Below the pieces are notes generated by a model. That model searched no databases and was not told the origin of the DNA. It worked only from the letters and a program-made list of their open reading frames with translations. From Congeria kusceri (Eukaryota; Mollusca; Bivalvia; Myida; Dreissenidae), in the NCBI GenBank assembly GCA_027627225.1, contig CM051024.1, forward strand, positions 42,575,847 to 42,639,846: a DNA stretch of 64,000 nucleotides, given 5' to 3'. A program made the position numbers and the translations under genes. Below are positions 57,101-64,000 of this stretch, piece by piece (position 1 is the first letter of the stretch; each line of letters starts with the position of its first letter).

Positions 57101-60100
57101 ATCCACACAATGTCAAGAATGCTAACAACACATAATGTGAATGTGTTATTGTTATTATTGAATTGTATGTCCGTGCTTATATCTTAAAGGTTTATTTGTA
57201 TTTTTTTCTTACGTATGTACCTGTGGAAAGGGATGCATCACCAGTAGATAATGTCCCAGCCTCTTTGCTTGTCGTATCTGCTCCTGTAATACTTGACAGG
57301 GTCGCAGTTCTGTCTGTTATTTTATATAAATACATGTACAAAACCCACGGCAAATATTTATGCTGTTACCTTTGTTGGATATTTAATTACGTGTAACCGA
57401 TTTTGAATGAGTTAACAATGACTCTTATTGATAATATTTTAATCGCAAAATAATAATTGTTTAGAAGCGATGTGGTTGTGCTTTTTAAATCTGTCTCGAT
57501 GGTGTCCAATTCGGTTTCCGAAATTTGTCGGATTTGTCACCGTCGCAATGGTCTTATTATCCCAAACAAACGCCTTTGTATATAGACACCTGGTGGGCAT
57601 TTCCTAATTTCCTTTAGCCAATAGACAGTTTTCTTCTTTCCTTACCATATACATAATACCAACTCTTGAAGGCGATGTAATGCATGACATTAGTGCAGAA
57701 TAATAAAACAATTTGGCACACATTAAAATAAACGATTTTGTTTGAAAATTAAAATTAAGTGTTAACATGTTTGCTCCATGACTTGCAACATTTCCTGCAT
57801 TACCTAATCCGTTAAGCGGTAATGTGGCTTTGTGTGTTGGCTCAGTGGAAATGGTTGAAGCATCAACATATAAGGTATCTGACTCTTTAGTTAACGTATC
57901 TGATTCTGCAAAGCTTAGCAATGTCGCAACTGTTTCTGTAATTATAAATAATCTATATGCAATGTTCACATAGTCGTAGTATTTGTCTTCCACTTTTCTC
58001 GTATGTTGTATTGTAAAGATATAAACGTAACCGATGATTATTTTTCATCGTTGCGATACCACTGGAAACAATTGACTGCGATGGGAATTGGTTTTAAAAA
58101 TTTATGGCGATTATTTGTAAAAGTTGTTTTTAACACATCTCTGATATGTCATTGTGCTAAAGTCAAATAAAACCTGCATTCGTGACTTTAAACAAGCGCC
58201 ACATAAGCACAATACCAATTCTTAAAAAATGATGAGACGTATTCCAACAGTACAGCGTAATTAACTTACATTTAGAAATACCATTAAAAGTTAGTGTTCA
58301 AACACTGCGTGTTTATTTTTCCTTACGATCTATTACTGTTTCGTATTTGTTCATTCTGATATATTACTTGTACCGTTTGGCAGTGATATGGTTTTGGTTT
58401 TCGTACCGGTGGTGATGGTTTCTGCATCGGTCGTCGTTGTTTGCGGTCCTGTGGTCATGACGACGGTGGTCTTATCTGAACAAAATATCTTTAATATGGA
58501 ACCCGAAAGTATTTGACCCTGTAGTCAAATCTTAACAAAGCTAACAAAATAATTCGAGACTATATATAGACAAAGCGTATGCAGAGTGTAAACTCTTTAA
58601 AATGATGTGACTTATTTTAAAAGTGCAAAGTAATCGACTAATGCTTGGGAACGTCATATTTATTATAAAATCTAATTGGTCATAGGCCTGAAATTAAAGA
58701 ATTATATTTTTATCAATAAATCTCTTTAGAAAAAGAGATTCTGTGTTTGTGGTCTTAGTAATATAAATTGAACGGCCTCAAATATTTTTATATAATGCAC
58801 ATATCCGTCTCATTTCTGAGTAGATCAATAAAGTTCTATTTTTATTTTTATTATACTTTTATAAATATTTTTGAAACTCATTCAAGGATTGAAATCTGCC
58901 AGTAAATTTCTTGAGCGTCGTGGTCATGTGTCTAAGCTTCATACATTATTTAAGAAAAGCAATGGCAATGGAAAAAACACACAAGTCCTTACGTTTGGGG
59001 TAAATTGTATAATTGTTTAATTTCAGAACAATACATCGATCAAACTGATGCATGTTTTCCATCAGTCATACCTGAATAACCTAAATTATTCACATATTTA
59101 GCAACGTTTAGTAGTATGTTAATGTTTAAGTTCATGTATTACAAACTTATCTTATATATGCAACAAGCGTAGACATAAGGGTTGTTGTTATGGGCAGTTT
59201 TACATCAGTTTAACATTGTTAATAGCATTCATTCATGCGGGACTACTACAATATTATATTATACAATTAGATTAGTATATTCACATGGTAAACGTTGGGT
59301 TAGGCAACAACGCCAACAAGCGTTTCAGCACTGCAGTTTACTGAGGCACTGCAGTTTACTGAGGCTTTTATAATCTGTAATAGTAAACCTGATTACGGAC
59401 GTTGTATTCCTAATTACTTAGAGTCTTGTGTACTTATGTATTATATAAAACTTTTATTGAAAATGGAGTTGTGTTTACTTAACCTGTGGAGATGGTTGTA
59501 TCATCGGCAGATGCAGTACAAGTCTCATTGGTTTTGGTTTCTGTTGGTGCAATACTTGACGGGGTAACAATGGTATCTGTAACGATAAAAATGTTTTATT
59601 TTACTCACAAAAAGTACACATGTCAAATTTTATGTCAAATCCGTGAATTATATTAGCACAATTTTAACAACTTTAGTCTGTTTTTGTCTTATGCAATAGC
59701 ATACTACATCTCGTTATCCACATATACCTTTCACGAATAACCTGGTGTCTTAACAATTACAATAACTGATAATACTTCGTTCTGGTATAGTTTTTGGCGG
59801 TGTTATGGTTTTGGTTGTCAAATCTGTGACAATGGTTTCGATACCAATTTCTGACCTTAGCGGTACAGTAACTATTGACAGCATACATGTGTGTCATACA
59901 GTTCTCAAGACCAAACACAATTTACTACGGGAGTGAATACATTAACATACAGGACATATGCAAAATGTCCATGGGACTCAACTGTAACTTGTGCTTTACA
60001 ATATATACACTGTACACAATTAGCAAATTCTATATACGAGCGTATTAGGTGCTACGTATTCCTATGCCTTCACATACCCGTGCATGTAATGGCTACGTCT

Positions 60101-61206
60101 TCGTCTGTCTGGTACTGGCATCCATTAATATGGGAAGCCGAAGAATAACATACCAAGTCATCAACAAAAATCGGTCCAGTCCCGTGGTTAACAGATGTAT
60201 AGAATCTCCTAGCTGGGCTAGAGGATAGAACACGCAATGTAACTATTAAGAAATATTCGGTAGTATTGACACGCTAATACTTTTTCGATTAGCAAATAGA
60301 GATTTAATAGGGCGTGTCTTGTTTAGATATAACATAATATAAAAGATCATCGATTTTACACATAAAATTAGCAAAGTCTAGTATAATAGATGCATACGCG
60401 TATCCCATCATACGTCATAAAACACTGGCTTCTGCCATTCTAAAATCGTCGTCACAAATTGTACCAAAATTGTCAAATACCAAAAATGTTAGTCCTATTT
60501 TTGTTTTGAAACAATGTGTAATATTATTGTGTTTGTAATAGAGTAACTATGTGTAATATCATTTTGTTGAATAACTTTTCTTGTATCAAGCAAAACTATA
60601 TTTGTCATGTATATGTTTTATTACGATTTAACTAAACTTTAACTTCTACGTGTTTAATTGCAAAGAGACTTCGGTACGTACCGTATTTCCGGCAACCCCA
60701 TTTAATGTCCCATTCATTGTCATCGCATGTCATCTGCAGGTAGCCAGCGTATTTGTGACCTTGATATTGACAGTTAGCGTAAAGGCTCGTTCGGTAAAAT
60801 CTCCAATAACTATTGCTACAGTGTGGTATGTCTGGTTTTCCGAATTCTAAAGAACATGCGTTGTAATATAATGATGTGTTCAGATTTGTTACACACTTTT
60901 ACAAAACGCTGGATTTCTATTAGACATTACCAAACTAATAAAATTACTGAAGCATTGGCCATTTTCCACTACGCCAAAATCTTAGGTAAATAAAGATATC
61001 GATGAAATTAAAAACTGTCCTATGTCAACGAAAGGACAAACTTACCGCTGCAAAGCACTGACAGATCCCGACTGTGGTTCCACTGTCCATTTTTTACGTA
61101 CTTGCATTGTTCAAGTGCCGTGTCACCAGACGCACAGTGGAGTTGATCAATATGGATGGGACCAGATCCTTCACCAAACGCGGCTCCAGGAAAATACACG
61201 GCCGCT
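53876..61206 (-). CDS. Gene 2: SRCR/CCP single-pass receptor with Thr-rich stalk and two ITIM-like motifs (5' partial)
   Basis: Fifteen exons with matching phases give about 603 residues: SRCR second half, CCP-like, SRCR, a Thr-rich stalk of nine exons, one membrane helix and a 79-residue tail. Exons: 61046-61206, 60682-60846, 60398-60494, 60078-60217, 59776-59871, 59484-59576, 58374-58475, 57804-57935, 57221-57313, 56466-56567, 56146-56238, 55641-55742, 54844-54963, 54550-54628, 53876-54113. The N-terminal SRCR half and signal peptide were not found up to 64,000 and should lie beyond it. The stalk should be heavily O-glycosylated. Two SxYxxL motifs in the tail suggest phosphotyrosine signalling or endocytosis. 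The exon at 60,398 carries a TGA, so this copy may be a pseudogene or a null allele. Confidence 0.75.
54550..54628 (-). CDS. Gene 2 transmembrane exon
   Basis: Encodes TMVLAIGGSIVLFLTAVGTG then CFARRLK: one hydrophobic helix followed by Cys and basic stop-transfer residues, giving a type I topology. The acceptor is TTTCAG, the donor GTACGT, and it enters in phase 1 and leaves in phase 2. Confidence 0.82.
54844..54963 (-). CDS. Gene 2 membrane-proximal stalk exon
   Basis: A 120-bp phase 1-1 exon encoding DMQLMTKVAEPSGYESDYE, then a stretch ending ETASLPNVTS. It is more acidic than the other stalk exons. It directly precedes the membrane exon. Its acceptor region lies in a 74-bp tandem duplication, so a second identical 3' splice site exists 74 bases upstream. 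Confidence 0.72.
54955..55102. repeat. 74-bp perfect tandem duplication containing a 3' splice site
   Basis: 54,955-55,028 and 55,029-55,102 differ at a single base (GCTGCA/GCTGCC). The unit contains the CTTTTTTGCAG acceptor region of the last stalk exon of gene 2. Confidence 0.95.
55327..55419 (-). pseudogene. Type B stalk exon with mutated acceptor (second case)
   Basis: A 93-bp open segment encodes YKTAKLSSITGADTTNKE and STGDASLSTG, with an intact donor GTACATAC. The acceptor is AT rather than AG (plus-strand AT at 55,420-55,421), the same change as in the copy at 56,934. It is otherwise nearly identical to the live exon at 57,221. Confidence 0.65.
55641..55742 (-). CDS. Gene 2 stalk exon 8 (type A)
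   Basis: A 102-bp phase 1-1 exon encoding DRNTISTGRPGTGTDTETT and LKTKTTLPPTVS. The acceptor is TTTGCAG and the donor AGTAAGA. Confidence 0.75.
56146..56238 (-). CDS. Gene 2 stalk exon 7 (type B)
   Basis: A 93-bp phase 1-1 exon encoding DTIVTPLRLAGKITTGKL and STYESTILPG. The acceptor is ATAG and the donor GGTTAAC. It is the most diverged of the live type B exons. Confidence 0.65.
56466..56567 (-). CDS. Gene 2 stalk exon 6 (type A)
   Basis: A 102-bp phase 1-1 exon encoding DANPIVTVSGPQSTKTD and PDTKTKTTTLPNG, with both splice sites intact (CCAG acceptor, GGTACAAG donor). Confidence 0.75.
56934..57026 (-). pseudogene. Type B stalk exon with mutated acceptor
   Basis: A 93-bp open segment encodes TITTPSSIAETYTTTKATD and DDITITTG, with an intact GGTTTAAC donor. 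The acceptor dinucleotide is AT instead of AG (plus-strand AT at 57,027-57,028), so normal splicing would skip it. Confidence 0.6.
57221..57313 (-). CDS. Gene 2 stalk exon 5 (type B)
   Basis: A 93-bp phase 1-1 exon encoding DRTATLSSITGADTTSKEAG and STGDASLSTG. It has an intact acceptor ACAG and donor GTACATAC. It is about 90% identical by eye to the dead exon at 55,327, pointing to a recent duplication. Confidence 0.7.
57469..57560 (-). pseudogene. Decayed type A stalk exon
   Basis: Aligned with the exon at 58,374, this segment keeps KTIATVTN and TELDTIETDLKSTTTSLLN in different frames. It has lost bases so that the frame shifts, has GG instead of the acceptor AG, and lacks the donor GT. It is not included in the gene 2 model. 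Confidence 0.6.
57804..57935 (-). CDS. Gene 2 stalk exon 4 (hybrid of types A and B)
   Basis: A 132-bp phase 1-1 exon encoding ETVATLLSFAESDTLTKESD, STISTEPTHK and TLPLNGLG. It begins like a type B exon and ends with the LP-NG of type A, as though an intron between neighbouring units had been lost or the two had recombined. Confidence 0.65.
58374..58475 (-). CDS. Gene 2 stalk exon 3 (type A)
   Basis: A 102-bp phase 1-1 exon encoding DKTTVVMTTGPQTTTTDAE and TKTKTISLPNG. It is nearly half Thr. The close sister exon at 56,466 shares GPQ--T-TD and TKTKT--LPNG. Confidence 0.75.
59484..59576 (-). CDS. Gene 2 stalk exon 2 (type B)
   Basis: A 93-bp phase 1-1 exon encoding TIVTPSSIAPTETKTNE and SADDTTISTG. 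It has an intact ACAG|AT acceptor and GGTTAAG donor. It is a sister of the exons at 57,221 and 56,146 and of the dead copies at 56,934 and 55,327. Confidence 0.7.
59776..59871 (-). CDS. Gene 2 stalk exon 1 (type A)
   Basis: A 96-bp phase 1-1 exon encoding TVPLRSEIGIETIVTD and TKTITPPKTIPE. It is an extracellular Thr-rich stalk segment. The donor chosen is GTATTA; the GGTACAAG donor seen in sister exons is absent, so the 3' edge is less certain. Confidence 0.6.
60078..60494 (-). pseudogene. Gene 2 second SRCR domain (exons 60398-60494, 60078-60217) with TGA at a Cys position
   Basis: The first half reads LVFDNFGTICDDDFRMAEAS, then VL, TGA, RMMGYA. The second half reads RRFYTSVNHGTGPIFVDDLV, INGCQ and EDVAITC. 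In this family the motif is VVC-RQLGY, so the TGA (plus-strand TCA at 60,415-60,417) replaces the conserved cysteine codon by one base. Acceptor, donor (GC|GTATGC) and phases are otherwise intact. The domain is short at its N-terminus: the VRLVGG strand is not visible. Confidence 0.75.
60682..60846 (-). CDS. Gene 2 divergent CCP-like domain
   Basis: A 165-bp phase 1-1 exon beginning FGKPDIPHCSNSYWRFYR, then ANCQYQGHKYAGYLQMTC and NEWDIKWGCRKY. Four cysteines and the GxPxIP start and W/C end fit a CCP module, but the NG motif and the CG pair at the start are absent, so the call is less firm than for gene 1. Confidence 0.65.
61046..61206 (-). CDS. Gene 2 SRCR domain, second half
   Basis: Encodes AAVYFPGAAFGEGSGPIHID, LHCASGDTALEQC and DLSVLCSG. 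FGEGSGPIHID corresponds to the FG-GSGPIWLD signature. The exon starts in the same phase 2 as SRCR second halves in gene 1, so a first-half exon must lie upstream. The cysteine usually found in the G-HDC segment is missing (HSRD here). Confidence 0.82.
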
Positions 61207-61557
61207 CTAAAACTAGATACAATATGAATAGCACGTGTTGAATCAAAATTAGAATAAACACATGTATTTATACACCATAATTTAGTTATGCGACAAGATA
61301 TAATACCTATTTGTTCTAAAAGTTGGTTAGTTTGGTATGTGTACAAACACGATGAAGATAGTGAGCACACTTTTTGGTATTATTATTTAATTTAAATAAA
61401 AAAGCATATAAACGAAATCAACAGTAAATAATTTATAAGCGTTTTAAATGCACACCAATCTGAATAATGATCGTCATGTGTTTAAAAGATAGAACATCTT
61501 GGCGATGAGGTACACACATGCAGATACTGGTATATTAAACAGTTATGTTGCTAGTAT

Positions 61558-61985
61558 AACTCTATTTTGTATTTTTACAGAGTTATGCCCCCTTTTCATT
61601 TAGATTTTATGTTTGAAGTTTATATTCAAATGTTTTGTAACTTCAAAACTGCATAAGTAATTTACTTGAAACTTGGAACTAACCTTTTTCATCAACTCTA
61701 GTATCAGGGTCAACATTACCCATAACTCTGTTTTGTATTTTTACAGAGTGATGCCCCTTTTTCACAGATTTTCTGGTTAAAGTTTATATTCAAAAGTTTT
61801 GTAACTTCAAAACTACATAAGTTATTTACTTGAAACTTGAAACTAACCTTTGTCATCAACTCTAGTATCAGGGTCAACATTACCCATAACTCTGTTTTGT
61901 ATTTTGACAGAGTTATGCCCCTTTTTCACAGATTTTCTGGTTAAAGTTTATATTTAAAAGTTTGTTAACTTCAAAACTACATACT
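61558..61985 (+). repeat. 165-bp tandem repeat, about 2.6 copies
   Basis: AGAGTTATGCCCC recurs at 61,579, 61,745 and 61,909 (periods 166 and 164). The unit includes TTTGTAACTTCAAAACT and CTAGTATCAGGGTCAACATT. It lies upstream of, or in an intron of, gene 2. Confidence 0.9.
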
Positions 61986-62420
61986 GTAAAACCATTTATA
62001 TTCGTTGGCATGAACTTTCGTGTGTTTTTTTTTTAATGACAATTTCGTGGGCACTTAAATTCGTGGATTTTCAATTTTATTAATTAAAACAAACATCAAG
62101 AAATGCGTCAATCGTATTGCTGTTTTCTGTTTGTAACACCTTACGGTCATAAACGGAGCGTCCCCGCGGTAAGTGGGACCTGCCAATTAAGCCATAGACC
62201 CTTGTTATGAAATAAACACGGCACGTCACTTTGGGAGGTAGGGTCCGATTACAAATGTGTCAATTAAACAAACAATGGGCCTAAATAAACAGGTCAACAT
62301 GTTTGACCCTTAACGAGCGTTTTGTCAGTTTGTGTTTTGTTTGGTTTGTTTTGGATTTTTTCGCCGTATTCAACAGTATTTCAGTCATATAACGGCGGTC
62401 ACTTAACCTACTCACACTTT
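61983..62420. mobile_element. Probable MITE-like segment
   Basis: Starts abruptly after the tandem repeat with ACTGTAAAACCATTTATATT and is followed by a GC-richer body (GGAGCGTCCCCGCGGTAAGT). The phrasing resembles dispersed elements, but the opposite terminus was not identified. Confidence 0.35.
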
Positions 62421-62469
62421 TCCTGGGGTAAGATGGTTTACCAGTTCTAAGTGCACATACTTACGCCAG

Positions 62470-62636
62470 TAACTGACAACTGCCCTACTTTAATCAGAGG
62501 TAGGGGGAGAATGGCCTTAGAAATAATTACATTGCCAATCCCCACACAAGTTATGTGGCCGGGCTGGGAATCGAACCCGCGATCCTCGGATATGTAGTCC
62601 AGCTCTCTACCAACTGAGCTAGCCGGCCCGGCTGCA
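62470..62636 (-). mobile_element. tRNA-derived SINE
   Basis: On the minus strand the head reads GGCTAGCTCAGTTGGTAGAG (box A), then GCGGGTTCGATTCC (box B), with acceptor halves GGCCGGC and CCCGGCC still pairing at six of seven positions. A non-tRNA body of about 90 bases follows. The anticodon arm is imperfect and the T stem is mismatched, so it is a SINE and not a tRNA gene. Confidence 0.75.
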
Positions 62637-63079
62637 CAATTTGTCATTAAGATGCAAAGAAACTAACCACTCAGGCATTCATGTTAATTTACTGCACGTC
62701 TTTATTTCAAACCAAGGTTTATTCTAAAATACTAGAAAACAACGTTATGTGTTTAAAAATTAAACTGAATTCCACATGTATATCTTTATAAAGTGTTAAA
62801 TACATGTATATACTTAAACTATTTAAACATACCATAGTGCTGAATTGATAATACTACTTAAACTTGCAGTAACTGGGAAGAAAATCAAGCTACCAAGATT
62901 TCAACTGCACACAAAAGATCGACATTATTGGAAAAGCTTGTCACTGAGCAAATTTTATATACTCGTAATATTACCAAACAGCTAAAACTATTAAGTGGAG
63001 TAGCATGGTGTACTCATTATCTGGTGCACTCTCTACAGGAGCCTGGGCATTATGGTTGGCAGCCGGTAAACTAGAAATA

Positions 63080-63484
63080 GCGGCTTGTCTACATTGAGCA
63101 GTTCATGTGGCGGCTTGTCTACATGGAGTAGTCGATGTAGCGGCTTGTCTACATGGAGTAGTCGATGTAGCGGCTTGTCTACATGGAGTAGTCGATATAG
63201 CGGCTTGTCTACATGGAGTAGTCGATGTAGCGGCTTGTCGACATGGAGTAGTCGATCTGGCGGCTTGTCTACATGGAGTAGTCGATGTAGCGGCATGTCT
63301 ACATGGAATAGTCGATGTAGCGGCTTGTCTACATGGAGTAGTCGATGTGGCGGCTTGTCTACATGGAGTAGTCGATGTGGCGGCTTGTCTACATGGAGTA
63401 GTCGATGTGGCGGCTTGTCTACATGGAGTAGTCGATGTAGCGGCTTGTCTACATGGAGTAGTCGATGTAGCGGCTTGTCTGCAA
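63080..63484 (+). repeat. 30-bp minisatellite, about 13.5 copies
   Basis: Unit GCGGCTTGTCTACATGGAGT plus AGTCGATGTA repeated with no length change. Variation is limited to a few positions (GATGTAG/GATGTGG/GATCTGG/GATATAG). Since 30 is a multiple of three and the unit lacks stops, several frames on both strands are open (for example AACLHGVVDV repeated). That alone does not make it coding. Confidence 0.95.
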
Positions 63485-63489
63485 GGTAT

Positions 63490-64000
63490 GGCCTGTCTCT
63501 CAGTCATTATGTCTGTCTAGAAAAATTAATGTGTATTATTAACTTTATTTGGTAAATTATAACATGTCTTGATCAAACTTTCCAACACAAATTTGAATAC
63601 ATTAAACCTTTTTTTTATTAATTCTAATGATATATAATGTGGTGGTGTGTTAGCCAGGTAAAACTTCCGCCTGGGTTCAATTCCATGTTGACAGTATTTA
63701 TTTTTATAATTTCAAGACTTGTTAATGATAATGAAGGTACTGAACGAAAAAATGGTCCAATTATCAGAGAAATAAGAAAAATGCACCAGTACTTGACTTT
63801 ATTATATAAAATAGATTGACAAATTAAACACATATTTTTTATTTAATTGAAAACAATCCTTTTCGATAGATTTCGTCTTTTTACCTGTCCAAAATCTATA
63901 GCGTCTGTAAACGCTATATAATGTATGACTGTTGGCGGTATTCACAAAGCATCTTAAGTTAAATTTTATCTTTATCCTTAAAATTGGAAATTTCCTTAAC
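63490..64000. other. No recognised gene
   Basis: AT-rich. GGCGGTATTCACAAAGCATC near 63,937 resembles a dispersed repeat. The missing 5' exons of gene 2 were not found here. Confidence 0.35.

Noticed and set aside
62470..62636. Functional tRNA gene
   Set aside because: The T stem and anticodon arm are mismatched and a SINE body follows directly. The same reasoning applies to 765-839.
63103..63520. Repeat-peptide frames of 134-156 codons on both strands
   Set aside because: A stop-free 30-bp unit keeps several frames open on both strands, so openness is not evidence of coding.
61207..64000. Search for the missing 5' exons of gene 2
   Set aside because: No SRCR first-half signature (VRLVGG or WGTVC) or signal peptide was recognised on the minus strand, so they are placed beyond the window.

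Overview
The window looks like nuclear DNA of a bivalve mollusc. It is AT-rich, has intron-rich genes with short exons and consensus GT/AG junctions, carries tRNA-derived SINEs, and is full of small inverted-repeat elements, including one ending in a GGTGTGTCGTGGGAAAAC-type terminus familiar from heterodont bivalves. A dreissenid-like genome is possible, but the genus is a guess. No bacterial or viral gene organisation is present.

Two multi-exon genes, both on the minus strand, could be rebuilt exon by exon with consistent splice phases. Gene 1 (7,333-26,311) appears complete and is an adhesion G-protein-coupled receptor of about 1,820 codons in 39 coding exons. Its order is signal peptide, one CCP/sushi domain, two SRCR domains, fifteen more CCP domains, a hormone-receptor-like HRM domain, a GAIN domain with an intact GPS site (HL|T), seven membrane helices and a short Cys-rich tail. 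One CCP exon (CCP5) has an in-frame TAA, but every CCP exon is phase 1-1 and can be skipped without a frameshift.

Gene 2 (53,876-61,206, 5' end beyond the window) is a single-pass receptor. It has SRCR and CCP domains, a mucin-like Thr-rich stalk built from an array of duplicated 93/102-bp exons (some dead), one membrane helix, and a cytoplasmic tail made of two copies of a unit carrying SNYERL and SNYETL, which fit the ITIM consensus. One of its SRCR exons has TGA where the conserved cysteine codon is expected.

The rest is accessory DNA. From 1 to 7.3 kb: a SINE, a trinucleotide repeat, one copy of a dispersed repeat, a DIRS-like retroelement remnant, and a terminal-inverted-repeat element enclosing a tRNA-like sequence. 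From 26.3 to 53.7 kb: a largely gene-free interval with several long hairpin (foldback) elements, some beside TGACGTCA motifs, nested MITE-like elements at 42-43 kb, the second copy of the 1.9-kb repeat, a head-to-tail pair of TTAAGCCCCGGTCACACTG-ended elements, and a decayed LINE reverse transcriptase. From 61.5 to 63.5 kb: a 165-bp tandem repeat, a SINE and a 30-bp minisatellite. An elaborate palindromic element made of about twenty GAGCATSATGCTC units sits in an intron of the GPCR.

Together the two genes look like a pair of linked, co-oriented recognition receptors sharing ectodomain modules (SRCR and CCP). One has GPCR output and the other has tyrosine-motif output. The linkage and domain content are read from sequence. 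A role in recognition or immunity is inference.
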